From Bermanella marisrubri (GTDB taxonomy: Bacteria > Pseudomonadota > Gammaproteobacteria > Pseudomonadales > Oceanobacteraceae): a DNA stretch of 64,000 nucleotides. The notes beneath the pieces were generated by a model. That model ran no database searches. It was not told the DNA's origin and was given only the letters and a program-made list of their open reading frames with translations. The stretch covers positions 935,001 to 999,000 of the forward strand of contig NZ_CP051183.1 in the NCBI RefSeq assembly GCF_012295615.1, read 5' to 3'. Positions 10,750 through 19,492 of the stretch are shown here, piece after piece. Each line of letters opens with the position of its first letter. Positions within the stretch are counted from its first letter, which is position 1. The translations under genes were made by a program, and so were the position numbers.

Positions 10750-11511
10750 GTGGCCAAGGCCCCGAATAACAAGAAACTCATTGCTGTATCCATTCTCGCC
10801 TATTTGCTGTTTTTGGTTGCACTACTCCCGATTAGTTTTGTCTACAAGCTACTAGAGCCCAAGGGCTTGCCTGTGGAAATAATAGCGGTTGAAGGCACGC
10901 TGTGGCAGGGTGCGGTAACGCTTAAGCATCCCTATACCGGTCAACTGCAAGCCCGATGGGACTTGGATATATTGCCTTTATTCACAGGTAGTATCGCAGC
11001 GGATATTCAGGCTAAGGGTAATTTCTTAAATGTCGATGCAAGCCTAAGGGCCAATGCCCTGAGTCGTTATGTGAGCATTGATGGTTTAACTGGTGTAATT
11101 AACGAAACCCTAATAAACCAGGCAATTAAGCGTACGAGACGCACCATGCAAGGTGATGTAGAACTTAATATCCAGTCATTGGATTATGACTTTAAGGACA
11201 AAACTGCTTACAACGTAACTGGCAATATTGTGTGGTTGGGTGGTGAAGTGAGTTACCCCAAAGGTCGTCAAATCAAGCGCACGACCATGCCAATGTTGGT
11301 TGCTCAACTATCAGAACAGCAAGGTAAGCTTTTGGTGGATTTGAATACCACAGAAGGTAACGGTGTAGCGCAAGCTTATCTCAATACAGATGGGTGGGGC
11401 GGTGTATCCATTTATAAACGCATGCTTGATTTAATAAATGAGCCTTGGCCCGGCGGTAAAGTGACACCTGATGATGTCATTTTTGAAGTGTCCGAGAAGG
11501 TGCTGCCATGA
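10750..11511 (+). CDS. gspN: Type II secretion system protein N
   Basis: Inner-membrane accessory protein of the type II secretion system. There is one N-terminal membrane helix (LIAVSILAYLLFLVALLPISF) followed by a periplasmic domain with the family-like segment GLPVEIIAVEGTLWQGAV and later RWDLDILPLF. Length of about 253 residues is usual for GspN. I chose the GTG at 10750 because AAGG lies about 10 bases upstream; a TTG at 10741 is in frame but has the AAGG directly against it. It overlaps gspC by 4 bases (ATGA). The gspN-gspC-gspD grouping without the rest of the cluster resembles the split arrangement known in some gammaproteobacteria such as Acinetobacter. Confidence 0.85.
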   Translation: MAKAPNNKKLIAVSILAYLLFLVALLPISFVYKLLEPKGLPVEIIAVEGTLWQGAVTLKHPYTGQLQARWDLDILPLFTGSIAADIQAKGNFLNVDASLRANALSRYVSIDGLTGVINETLINQAIKRTRRTMQGDVELNIQSLDYDFKDKTAYNVTGNIVWLGGEVSYPKGRQIKRTTMPMLVAQLSEQQGKLLVDLNTTEGNGVAQAYLNTDGWGGVSIYKRMLDLINEPWPGGKVTPDDVIFEVSEKVLP

Positions 11512-12377
11512 TCGATATGAATTGGCTTAACCACAAAGCAGTTGCGCCGACGTTAACCTTGGCTAAATATGTGCTGAGTTTGGTTCTAGCTTATCAGCTG
11601 GCGGTCATGACTTGGTTGGTTATTGAGCAGCCAACGCTGGTTTTGCCTCCGCCAAATTTGGATGGCGACAAAGTGCAAACGAGTTCGCAACGCTATGATA
11701 TGGCATCTTGGCATCTAATGGGTGAAGCCGATGCGCAAACAGACGTACAAGAAAAAATCGATGCGCCTAAGACTCGACTGCGGTTAGTTTTGATGGGTGT
11801 ATTTGTTGCAAAAACGCCAGAAGAATCTAGTGCAATTATCAGTGAACAAGGGCGTGAAGGTGAGTTTTTCCTAGTCGGTGATCGTGTTCAAGGGCGAACG
11901 CGTTTGTCACAGGTATATGAAGACAGAGTGATCTTGGACAATAGCGGAAAGCTTGAGACGTTGACATTTGAAGAAAGCCAAGCCTTGTTGAAAGGCATTT
12001 CTTCCCAACGCAAAGCGCCCAGCGTCTCCGCGAGCAAGGAACCATTAGATCGACGTGAATTTAAACAAGAATTGAGGAAAATTCGCACGCCGGATCAATT
12101 TGTTGATTTTGCCAAAGAGCAGCTCGCTAACCCTGAGTCGGCGATGAAAAACCTAGGTGTTACAGCCACCGGCGATGGCTATGTATTGACCCCGTCGGCC
12201 ACGATGCTGATGAGTATCGGTATGAAGCCGGGTGATAAGTTAATTTCGATCAATGGTCATCAATTGGGGGATCCAGAACAGGATCGTGAGATCATTGATC
12301 AGGTGTATGCCTCTGGACAGGCCACCATTGTAATAGAGCGAGGCAGTCGTCGTCTGACGATCCCTCACCGGTTTTAA
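11508..12377 (+). CDS. gspC: Type II secretion system protein C
   Basis: Inner-membrane protein that links the cytoplasmic-membrane platform to the outer-membrane secretin. The 289-residue protein has a membrane helix at about residues 19-40, a periplasmic homology region with LVLMGVFVAKTPEESSAIIS (about 91-120), and a C-terminal PDZ-like domain with MKPGDKLISINGHQLGDPEQ and VIERGSRRLTI. The start codon overlaps the end of gspN and the stop overlaps the region of the gspD start, indicating translational coupling. The HR region should bind the N0 domain of GspD. Confidence 0.93.
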   Translation: MIDMNWLNHKAVAPTLTLAKYVLSLVLAYQLAVMTWLVIEQPTLVLPPPNLDGDKVQTSSQRYDMASWHLMGEADAQTDVQEKIDAPKTRLRLVLMGVFVAKTPEESSAIISEQGREGEFFLVGDRVQGRTRLSQVYEDRVILDNSGKLETLTFEESQALLKGISSQRKAPSVSASKEPLDRREFKQELRKIRTPDQFVDFAKEQLANPESAMKNLGVTATGDGYVLTPSATMLMSIGMKPGDKLISINGHQLGDPEQDREIIDQVYASGQATIVIERGSRRLTIPHRF

Positions 12378-12403
12378 TGCACAGTTTTCAATGTGGTAAG
12401 AAA

Positions 12404-14299
12404 ATGGATATGAAAATAAGAACCTATTTGGCGATAGCGCTGTTGTTGCTATCCATGCCGTTTCAGGCGTTGGCTGCAGATGATGAAACTTGGAAAGTGA
12501 ACTTAAAGGACGCAGATATCAAAGCGTTTATCACTCAGGTCGCTAATATCACGGGTTATAGTTTTGTGATCGATCCTCGCGTAAAGGGCAAGGTGACCAT
12601 TGTTTCTGATACGCCCATGACACAAAACGAAGTTTATGAAATGTTCCAGTCTGTGCTGGCTGTGCACGGTTTTTCTGCCATTCCTGCTGGTCACATCATC
12701 AAAATAGTTCAGCAAAACGATACGAAACAAGAAGGTGGTATGCCCACCACGGTCAATGCTCCTCAAAGCGAGCAAATGATTACGCAAGTGATTCAAATTA
12801 AAGATACGCCAGCACTGGATTTGGTTCCTATTTTACGACCTATGGTGGCTAAATATGGTCATTTGGCCGGTGTCAAAAGCGCAAATGCATTAATTGTTAC
12901 GGATCATGCATCTAATGTGCGCCGTCTTGAAAAAATTATTCAGCGTTTAGACGGTTCAGGTGTTTCCGAGTTAGAAGTGGTTCAGCTAGAGGAAGCTTGG
13001 GTTGGCGATATTGTTGATATCTTAACGAACCTTGACCCAGATAAAGTAAGTGAAGGTGGCAAAGCCCGTGAAGCCAGTGGTGTAGCTGGTCGCATTCGCG
13101 TTGTGGCTGATGAACGAGCAAATCGATTGATCATCCAAGGTGAACAATCTGCACGAGAGCGAGTTAAGGAATTGATCGCGACCTTGGATCGTCCTTCAAA
13201 GTTCTCTGGTAAAGCATCAGTGATTCGTCTTCAGCACGCGGACTCTGAAGAGTTGGCGGAGTTACTTAAAAACCTAATGGGTGATGTAAAAGACGACAAA
13301 GGTAAATCTCAAGCAGGAGGCAGTGTGAGTATTCATGCGGATACCGGATTGAATGCCCTGGTTGTTCGGGCGGAGCCTTCTGTTATGTCGGAAATCAAAG
13401 AAATTGTTACCGAGCTTGATGTGCGTCGAGCTCAAGTGCTGATTGAAGCAGCGATTGTTGAAGTGACTGGCCAGGTAGATGATCGTGTAGGTGTGCAAAC
13501 TGCTGCACTGGACCAAGAAACGGGTGAAACACCATTAGTCGCTACCGATTTTGCTAATGCAGGCACCAGTATTTCGCAATTAATAACGGGTATTGCAACA
13601 GGTCAACCTGCGATCAGCTCAGGATTAACATTAGGTGGGGTTGGCCAAAACGGTGACACCGAATTTGCATTCCTAGTACAAGCCTTGGAGTCTGTTAGTA
13701 ATGCGAATTTGCTCAGCACGCCTAGCATCATGACCATGGACAATCACGAAGCAGAAATTATCGTGGGTCAAAACGTGCCGTTCGTGACAGGGTCCACATC
13801 AAGTACATCAAATTCCAACCCATTCACTACCATTAAGCGCGAAGATATCGGTACAACTTTAAAAGTTACACCACATGTTCAGGACGGCAAGTTTGTTCGT
13901 TTGTCTGTTGAGCAAAGTACGGAATCGGTTGCTCCAACAGCGGTTGAGGGGCAAGCAGATTTGATAACGAATAAGCGTTCAATTCAGACACAAATTTTGG
14001 CTGAAAACGGTGAAATTGTGATGTTAGGTGGTTTGATTCGCGATGCCGTTCAAGAAAGTGAAAGTAAAGTGCCTTTCTTAGGTGATATTCCAATCATCGG
14101 TTGGTTATTCCGCTCAACCAGTGAAAGCCGTGTGAAACAAAACTTGATTGTTTTCCTAAAGCCAACGGTTGTATTGGATAAAGCAGACAATAAAAAGATT
14201 TTACGACGTAAATACGATGGTATTTATGATATTGATTTGTCAGCCATCATGGGTGATGACGGTATCGATGAAAAGCTGCGCAAGTTGTTCGCACGCTAA
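12404..14299 (+). CDS. gspD: Type II secretion system secretin GspD
   Basis: Outer-membrane secretin through which folded proteins leave the cell. After a signal peptide (LAIALLLLSMPFQALAAD) come the N0 domain (WKVNLKDADIKAFITQVANIT), two or three N-domains of the secretin_N type, and the C-terminal secretin core with VPFLGDIPIIGWLFRS and LIVFLKPTVV. Several starts are possible: ATG at 12377 overlaps the gspC stop by one base, ATG at 12404 gives MDMKIR, and ATG at 12410 gives MKIR with GGTAAG 9 bases upstream. I give 12404 as a compromise. A hairpin at 14327-14352 follows. The rest of the gsp genes are not in this window. Confidence 0.96.
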   Translation: MDMKIRTYLAIALLLLSMPFQALAADDETWKVNLKDADIKAFITQVANITGYSFVIDPRVKGKVTIVSDTPMTQNEVYEMFQSVLAVHGFSAIPAGHIIKIVQQNDTKQEGGMPTTVNAPQSEQMITQVIQIKDTPALDLVPILRPMVAKYGHLAGVKSANALIVTDHASNVRRLEKIIQRLDGSGVSELEVVQLEEAWVGDIVDILTNLDPDKVSEGGKAREASGVAGRIRVVADERANRLIIQGEQSARERVKELIATLDRPSKFSGKASVIRLQHADSEELAELLKNLMGDVKDDKGKSQAGGSVSIHADTGLNALVVRAEPSVMSEIKEIVTELDVRRAQVLIEAAIVEVTGQVDDRVGVQTAALDQETGETPLVATDFANAGTSISQLITGIATGQPAISSGLTLGGVGQNGDTEFAFLVQALESVSNANLLSTPSIMTMDNHEAEIIVGQNVPFVTGSTSSTSNSNPFTTIKREDIGTTLKVTPHVQDGKFVRLSVEQSTESVAPTAVEGQADLITNKRSIQTQILAENGEIVMLGGLIRDAVQESESKVPFLGDIPIIGWLFRSTSESRVKQNLIVFLKPTVVLDKADNKKILRRKYDGIYDIDLSAIMGDDGIDEKLRKLFAR

Positions 14300-14326
14300 T
14301 TAATCCCTAGCAATCGTTCTTACCGA

Positions 14327-14352
14327 GCATCCTCCAAATTCTAGGAGGATGC
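14327..14352. terminator. Hairpin between gspD and the Maf gene, possible bidirectional terminator
   Basis: GCATCCTCC (14327-14335) pairs perfectly with GGAGGATGC (14344-14352) around an 8-base loop, between two convergent genes. There is no T run on either side, so termination is only a guess. Confidence 0.4.
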
Positions 14353-14387
14353 CATACACTTCCAGTTCGACTCCAACCCGCTTCGCT

Positions 14388-14966
14388 TTAGATGACCTTG
14401 ATGTGGAATTTCTCTAGCATGCGGATGAGCTGTATGAGCGGTAAACCAATCAATGTATTAGGGTCGCTTCCTTCCAAACGGTCAAATAGGCTAATGCCTA
14501 AGCCTTCCGATTTAAAGCTGCCTGCGCAGTTGTAGGGTTGTTCTTTCTGCAAATAGTTTTCGATTTGCTGGTCGTTTAGCTCGCGAAAGTAAACGTAAAA
14601 AGGCTCTACAATTTCCTCACTTACTTCATTTTGACCGTTGTAGACGCATAGGCTCGTGTAAAAAGTAACACAGCGACCACTGGCTTTTTGTAGTTGAGCT
14701 ACTGCGTTTTCATGATCACCTGGCTTGCCAATGATTTCGCCGTCTAAGGTTGCGCATTGATCGCTAGCAATTATGATGGATTGGGGATTTCGTTCTGCGA
14801 TGGCCATGGCTTTTGCTTTTGCCAATCTCGCCACCATGTCTTCTGGTTTTTCATTTTTCAGTGGCGTCTCGTCAATGTCTGGGCTATCGCATTCAAAGCT
14901 AAGATCCAGTTTTTCTAATAGCTCTCGACGAAAAGGTGAGCTTGAGCCAAGTATAAGTCGGGGCAT
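14388..14966 (-). CDS. Maf family nucleotide pyrophosphatase, YceF type
   Basis: A 192-residue house-cleaning nucleotide pyrophosphatase. It begins PRLILGSSSPFRRELLEKL, has DETPLKNEKPEDMVARLAKAKA, the catalytic-aspartate region IIIASDQCATLDG, GKPGDHENAVAQL, and the block CAGSFKSEGLGISLF. These match the E. coli YceF subfamily, which prefers 7-methyl-GTP, rather than the YhdE subfamily (dTTP/UTP). The gene is convergent with gspD and shares its strand with sodB. The YceF gene is usually near the plsX/fabH/rpmF region in enterics; that context is absent here. Confidence 0.92.
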   Translation of the reverse strand: MPRLILGSSSPFRRELLEKLDLSFECDSPDIDETPLKNEKPEDMVARLAKAKAMAIAERNPQSIIIASDQCATLDGEIIGKPGDHENAVAQLQKASGRCVTFYTSLCVYNGQNEVSEEIVEPFYVYFRELNDQQIENYLQKEQPYNCAGSFKSEGLGISLFDRLEGSDPNTLIGLPLIQLIRMLEKFHIKVI

Positions 14967-15017
14967 GAAACACCATTTACTCTGTAAAATAGAGTCGCTA
15001 GTTTAAAATAATTTAGA

Positions 15018-15047
15018 CAAAAAAAAACAGGCCCTAGGGCCTGTTTT
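15018..15047 (-). terminator. sodB Rho-independent terminator
   Basis: A perfect 24-base palindrome (15024-15047, centre GGCCCTAGGGCC) followed on the minus strand by a run of T residues, just 17 bases beyond the sodB stop. Confidence 0.9.
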
Positions 15048-15063
15048 CAGCAACTTATCTGGA

Positions 15064-15648
15064 TTACTTGGCGAAGTTCTCGTTCGCGAAGTCCCAGTTA
15101 ACAAGTGCCCAGAAACCTTTTAGGTATTCAGGGCGTAGATTGCGGTAGTCGATGTAATAAGCGTGTTCCCATAGGTCCACAGTGATTAGAGGCGTCACGC
15201 CTTCTTCTGTGATTGGGGTGCCAGCGTTAGACGTATTAACGATGTCTAGGCTGCCGTCAGCTTTTTTAACTAACCAAGTCCAGCTAGATCCAAAGTTGTT
15301 AACCGCTTTGTCGTTAAATTTTTCTTTGAATGCATCAAAAGAACCGAATTCTTTATTGATAGCGTCTGCAACTGCACCTGTTGGCTCACCACCACCATTA
15401 GGGCTTAGGCTGTTCCAATAGAAAGTGTGGTTCCAAATTTGTGCTGCGTTGTTGAATACACCACCTGAAGAAGTTTTGATGATATCTTCTAGAGATTTGC
15501 CTTCAAACTCAGTACCAGGAATCAAACCGTTTAGCTTGGTCACGTAAGTATTGTGGTGTTTACCGTGGTGATACTCTAGTGTCTCTGTAGAAATATGTGG
15601 CTCGAGTGCGTCTTTCGCATAAGGAAGTGCTGGAAGTTCGAATGCCAT
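15064..15648 (-). CDS. sodB: Superoxide dismutase [Fe]
   Basis: Iron superoxide dismutase of 194 residues, converting superoxide to hydrogen peroxide and oxygen in the cytoplasm. The metal ligands are visible: His in [12 protein letters not shown], His in [13 protein letters not shown], and Asp and His in [13 protein letters not shown]. The glutamine of AQIWNHTF and the SSWTWLV segment point to the iron form rather than manganese. I use the ATG at 15648 because GGAGAG sits 6 bases upstream; a longer reading frame starting at 15687 adds 13 unlikely residues. A strong terminator follows, so it is probably a single-gene unit. Confidence 0.97.
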   Translation of the reverse strand: MAFELPALPYAKDALEPHISTETLEYHHGKHHNTYVTKLNGLIPGTEFEGKSLEDIIKTSSGGVFNNAAQIWNHTFYWNSLSPNGGGEPTGAVADAINKEFGSFDAFKEKFNDKAVNNFGSSWTWLVKKADGSLDIVNTSNAGTPITEEGVTPLITVDLWEHAYYIDYRNLRPEYLKGFWALVNWDFANENFAK

Positions 15649-15905
15649 AATGGGCTCTCCGTTATTGTGTTGACTCTCAATCATCAAAAAAAGATAAATT
15701 TAGCAGTTCAGCCAAGGTTTTATCTAGGTTTCATGAATGATAGCACTCAACGCTGAGGCTTTCTATTCATGTAAAAAATAGGGTTATACCCTGCTAGCAA
15801 GTGCATATAGTTCGTTGATTTCTGGTTCCCAGATCACATTAGATGACTTGCCAATCCTCGAAAGCCTGCCAAAATGGGCAAAAACTTCGAGAATATTGGT
15901 CCAAT

Positions 15906-16646
15906 ATGAGTAAAGAACAAGAACCCGAACAACTTGCTTCTATTTCAATCAGCCAAGATGAAGTGGAATCACGCACACGACCCAAAGCAAAACCTAGAGC
16001 TCATGGGAGTTCTGGTGGCAACTCAAAGATCGTATGGGCTATTTTGTTGTTCACCTTGGCCTTAACTATTGGTTTATTGGTGCAATTTTATAAACTTCAA
16101 GGCCAAAGCGATAAACAATTACAAGCTATTGCTGCTTTGCAGAAGCGATTAGTGAGTACTGATGAACAAGCTAACTTATCGGTAGACGCACTCAAAGTGA
16201 TCATTAAAGAGCAAGATCATGAGATCCGTAAACTCTGGGATGTGTCCAACAAAAGAAACAAGCGAAACATCAATAAAAATGCAGATCGCTTAGATGCTCA
16301 GAATAAGCAAATTACCGAGCATGACAAGCGCATTGGCCGCATTGCTGCAGAGGTAGATAAGACCGAGAAGTCATTGGTTAGCGATATTGCACAGCTAAAA
16401 CAAGATCTCAATAGACAAATGAGTCAGCTTAAAGAACAAAATAAGGCGTTACAGCAGGGTGTGGATAAAGCGATAGCGTCTTTGCCTTCAGACTTAGCAG
16501 CGACACTCGAACGCCATGAAAAAGGAATTAAGGCTATGGATGCTACGCGATTACGACTACTCAAACGAATCAATGTTTTAGAGTCTGAATTGAAGACATT
16601 ATCTGCGTCACAAAAAGCAGGTTCTGCAACGCAAGCGACACCTTGA
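15906..16646 (+). CDS. Hypothetical membrane-anchored coiled-coil protein
   Basis: I do not recognise the function of this protein of about 246 residues. A polar, basic N-terminal segment is followed by one membrane helix (about residues 43-63, IVWAILLFTLALTIGLLVQF) and then a long, charged helical region (about 65-235) with heptad-like spacing of Leu, Ile and Ala, likely a periplasmic coiled coil. The ATG at 15906 gives MSKEQEPEQ; an upstream in-frame start at 15843 would add 21 residues of poor quality. The next gene starts 2 bases after the stop, so the two are probably co-expressed. Topology is type II (N terminus inside). Confidence 0.65.
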   Translation: MSKEQEPEQLASISISQDEVESRTRPKAKPRAHGSSGGNSKIVWAILLFTLALTIGLLVQFYKLQGQSDKQLQAIAALQKRLVSTDEQANLSVDALKVIIKEQDHEIRKLWDVSNKRNKRNINKNADRLDAQNKQITEHDKRIGRIAAEVDKTEKSLVSDIAQLKQDLNRQMSQLKEQNKALQQGVDKAIASLPSDLAATLERHEKGIKAMDATRLRLLKRINVLESELKTLSASQKAGSATQATP

Positions 16647-16648
16647 TT

Positions 16649-17509
16649 ATGACGATGTTTGATAGTTGGGCGGTGTTTGAGCAAGCAGTTTTAGAGTCAA
16701 ATTATCATCAATCCCAAGAGACTTTAGAACACTTGGCGAGGCGTACTGCATCGCCAAGCCAAGCGTTTGCGTTGGCTTATCAAGCCGCAATAGTTCATTT
16801 GGTCCCCTTGCTTAATCCGAAGCAGTGGGCCGCATTTTGTGTTTCTGAAACTCAGGGCAATCACCCCCGGCAATTACAAGCTCAAGCTGTGCTCAATGCA
16901 CAAAGCCAAATTGTTGTAAGTGGGGAAAAAACCTTTGTCACTCATGGACAACATGTAAGACAGCTTATAGTGATTGCTAGGTCCCACCTTCTTGAAGAAC
17001 AAGGAAGATTGAGAGCGTACAGCTTGAAGAAAGATACGAAGGGAGTCGAAATTAGCGAGAGTCGTCCTGCTGGTATCCTCCCTGAACTTGATCATGGCAA
17101 GTTGACCTTAACTGAAGCAAATGCTTACCAGTTGGAGGGGGATGGTCATAGTGATTACAGTAAACGCTTTCGCTTACTTGAAGATCAATACATGCTGGCG
17201 GTTTTTTGTTGGCATATTTCTGCCCAGCTTGAGTCTCTCAATATAACGAATGCGGATTTTTCATTGACGCCAGATACACTGGTTGATCAAGTAAAAATTC
17301 AAGGAAGTCTAGATGCGAATCAATTGATCAATCTTGCAGCCCTATACGAGAAATTTATGAAACTCTCGGAAGAATATCTGTCAGCGTTACAGGGCCATTC
17401 TGTGATTCAGCAGCAGTGGCAACGCGATAGCAAGCTATTTTTATTGGCAAAGAAATCGCGGGAATTAAGGACAAGCAAAGCTAGGCAAAGTTTATCCCAG
17501 ACTTCCTAA
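16649..17509 (+). CDS. Short acyl-CoA dehydrogenase-like protein, probably non-catalytic
   Basis: A protein of about 286 residues that resembles a reduced acyl-CoA dehydrogenase. The part WAAFCVSETQGNHPRQLQAQAVL...VVSGEKTFVTHGQHVRQLIVIAR matches the middle beta domain pattern (CxTEPxxGSD ... GxKxFITxG ... ). A helical C-terminal half follows, but the protein is about 100 residues shorter than typical family members and the usual GSD after the TEP motif is lost (TQGNHP), so FAD or substrate binding is uncertain. The ATG at 16649 is 2 bases after the preceding gene. An in-frame TTG at 16643 and ATG at 16655 are alternatives. Confidence 0.6.
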   Translation: MTMFDSWAVFEQAVLESNYHQSQETLEHLARRTASPSQAFALAYQAAIVHLVPLLNPKQWAAFCVSETQGNHPRQLQAQAVLNAQSQIVVSGEKTFVTHGQHVRQLIVIARSHLLEEQGRLRAYSLKKDTKGVEISESRPAGILPELDHGKLTLTEANAYQLEGDGHSDYSKRFRLLEDQYMLAVFCWHISAQLESLNITNADFSLTPDTLVDQVKIQGSLDANQLINLAALYEKFMKLSEEYLSALQGHSVIQQQWQRDSKLFLLAKKSRELRTSKARQSLSQTS

Positions 17510-17526
17510 TAATAAGTCTTGTATGT

Positions 17527-17985
17527 TTAGGGTCTGGGCGTCGATGTTACCGAACCAGCCTGAAGGATGCCTTGAGTCGACATCTGTCCTTGTAGTGTTT
17601 GCCCACTGTATATGGGATTGATGGCTTTCGGTAAGATTGCGCTGGGTATATCTGAAGTAGAGGATTGCTGAGGCTCAACTCGTTGATCATTCTCCAGTGC
17701 AATAGTGTTATTTTCATTGTTAATTGCGGTATTTTGCTCCGGTAAGTTTCCACTCATTTTTAAACGCGTTTCATCTAACTCATCGAGATTCAGTTTTTTC
17801 AGTTCAATACTCTGCGCTGTCGTGCGTTTATAGCGATAAGTGGTACTGTAATCGTAATGGTGGGGACGCTCTCTAGCAGTATTAACAGCGGTATTGATAT
17901 CGTTTGAATAATAATTATCTATGAGATCAGAAGCACTTGTATGCATTGTTAAAAAGGTCATTGCTAAGACGATTAACCATTTCAT
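17527..17985 (-). CDS. Secreted hypothetical protein, paralogue of the upstream gene
   Basis: A 152-residue exported protein of unknown function. A signal peptide (WLIVLAMTFLTMHTSAS) is followed by NYYSNDINTAVNTARERP, YRYKRTTAQSIELKKLNLDELDETRL, a Gln/Asn/Ser-rich low-complexity part, and the ending MSTQGILQAGSVTSTPRP. All three conserved blocks recur in the gene immediately upstream on the same strand (18042-18575), showing a tandem duplication with strong divergence. No cysteine or catalytic motif is present. Likely periplasmic. Confidence 0.65.
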   Translation of the reverse strand: MKWLIVLAMTFLTMHTSASDLIDNYYSNDINTAVNTARERPHHYDYSTTYRYKRTTAQSIELKKLNLDELDETRLKMSGNLPEQNTAINNENNTIALENDQRVEPQQSSTSDIPSAILPKAINPIYSGQTLQGQMSTQGILQAGSVTSTPRP

Positions 17986-18041
17986 ATTCGCACCTTTATC
18001 CTGCTTAATGCTTGTATTTTAGCTTTGCTGCTTTATATTCG

Positions 18042-18575
18042 TTACGGTCTTGGTGTGCTGTTCACCGTACCGATATTAGTAATGCCTTCTGTTGACATAA
18101 TTGCACCGCTAGGAAGTTCAGATTGGATTTGATCATATGTCTGAAAGCGTTGTCTTAAGACGTCAGCAGCGTCCACAGGTTGATTGTCAGTTAGATTATT
18201 GCTTTCTTCTTCAGTAATTCTGCGCAATTCTTCTGCTAATCGAGTTGAATTTTCATCATCTGGTAAACTTTTATCGTCAGGTTTCCCAGCTGCAGTTGCG
18301 CCTAATGCCCCCTCTAAACGAGCTTTTTCTAGGTCATCACTCTGTAGTTTTGGTAAAGCAAATGATTTTGATGTAGTGCGGTTGTACCAATACTTTTTAT
18401 TATAATTACCCGTTCTGTCATTTTGCTTGGCTTCGCGAATGGCTGCGTCGATATCGTTCCCATAGTACTCTTCTCCTATGGGAATATAGTCTTCAGCGAG
18501 CGCAAAAGGTAGCGCAATGATAGCGATAACAAGTACTGCGAATACCTTGCCTAACGTCACTTTAGGTCGTTCCAT
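18042..18575 (-). CDS. Secreted hypothetical protein, paralogue of the downstream gene
   Basis: A 177-residue exported protein of unknown function. After a hydrophobic signal sequence (VFAVLVIAIIALPFALAED) it carries EEYYGNDIDAAIREAKQND, YWYNRTTSKSFALPKLQSDDLEKARLEG, an acidic middle, and ends MSTEGITNIGTVNSTPRP. The same blocks appear in the 17527-17985 product, 56 bases downstream. The shared C-terminal STPRP and the Y-Y-x-N-D-I motif suggest a small protein family with a conserved binding surface. The start at 18575 is ATG with no strong ribosome binding site. Confidence 0.65.
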   Translation of the reverse strand: MERPKVTLGKVFAVLVIAIIALPFALAEDYIPIGEEYYGNDIDAAIREAKQNDRTGNYNKKYWYNRTTSKSFALPKLQSDDLEKARLEGALGATAAGKPDDKSLPDDENSTRLAEELRRITEEESNNLTDNQPVDAADVLRQRFQTYDQIQSELPSGAIMSTEGITNIGTVNSTPRP

Positions 18576-18686
18576 GGTATTGTTTCCGGCCTGTTTTCTT
18601 TTGTTATTTTTTGTAATTATGTCATTATACGCAGCGAAATAAAATCTGTTCTCAGAAACAGTTTAATCTGGCGCAACAAGACTACA

Positions 18687-19382
18687 ATGACAAAAATAAT
18701 AAAGTTCTTAACCGCAATATTTGTATTGGTCACGCTGACTGGCTGCCTACAAATTTATCAATCCATAGGCCATAACTTTGGCGCCTATATATCGTCTACC
18801 TCTGGCAAAGAGTATGAGCAGGTGGCTAACCGTTGGGATTACGAAAACAAAGCGCTGCTATATGTTTATCGACCTAATAGTGAATGGGCCGCGGACGAGA
18901 TCGAAGCACCAACGTTTTACATGGACAACGAGCGTATTTTTAATATTAAAGCGAATGGTTATACGTGGTTTGAGCTAGAGCCGGGTGAATACGAAATTAT
19001 AATGAGGCGCCCCCTTTTTGGTCTAGAAGGCATTGCGACAGAATCGTTCGAGTTTGACTTAAAGCGTATCGCACAGCTTAATCTTGCCGTGGAGGCGGAC
19101 AAGGTCTATTTCTTGCGCTATAGCGAAATAGATCCCCCAGATGAAGCGTTTCAAAAATTGGACAAAGATATTCCTCTAGGCGATGGCCCTCTCATGCTCG
19201 TGAGTAAAGATTTGGCTCACCAAGAAATGCCTCAAACCCGCATGCTTAGTGAGGGCGGGAGAGTGATTAAGTCGCAGGGGCCGCTATCAGAGGATGAGCT
19301 AGAAGAAGTGTTTGATAGCCGTGTCATTGATCTTGATGCAGAAGCTCAGGAAGATGAAAATACCATGCAATGGTGGTGGTAG
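18687..19382 (+). CDS. DUF2846-like lipoprotein
   Basis: A 231-residue predicted lipoprotein. The signal peptide ends in a lipobox LTGC (Cys 20). The region ALLYVYRPNSEWAADEIEAPTFYMDNERIF followed by WFELEPGEYEI matches the DUF2846 pattern, in which a beta-sandwich domain follows a lipid anchor. The C-terminal part is acidic (SEDELEEVFDSR, DAEAQEDEN). Function is unknown. It is divergent from the two secreted paralogues and is a single-gene unit, since the next gene begins 110 bases later behind an inverted repeat. Confidence 0.72.
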   Translation: MTKIIKFLTAIFVLVTLTGCLQIYQSIGHNFGAYISSTSGKEYEQVANRWDYENKALLYVYRPNSEWAADEIEAPTFYMDNERIFNIKANGYTWFELEPGEYEIIMRRPLFGLEGIATESFEFDLKRIAQLNLAVEADKVYFLRYSEIDPPDEAFQKLDKDIPLGDGPLMLVSKDLAHQEMPQTRMLSEGGRVIKSQGPLSEDELEEVFDSRVIDLDAEAQEDENTMQWWW

Positions 19383-19456
19383 CCTTCATAGCAGATTCCG
19401 TTCTAACTACTTATCGTTTTTAGCCTAGAATTTTCTAATTTTGTCAGCTTAGACAG

Positions 19457-19484
19457 CTAGTATTAGTTATACAGCTAATACTAG
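19457..19484 (+). promoter_or_regulatory. Inverted repeat overlapping a ribosome binding site
   Basis: CTAGTATTAG (19457-19466) and its exact reverse complement CTAATACTAG (19475-19484) flank 8 bases. The right arm runs into AGGTG, the likely ribosome binding site of the gene starting at 19493. It could be a repressor operator or an RNA hairpin that hides the ribosome binding site. It is not followed by a T run of a terminator type beyond TTTTT. Confidence 0.55.
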
Positions 19485-19492
19485 GTGTTTTT

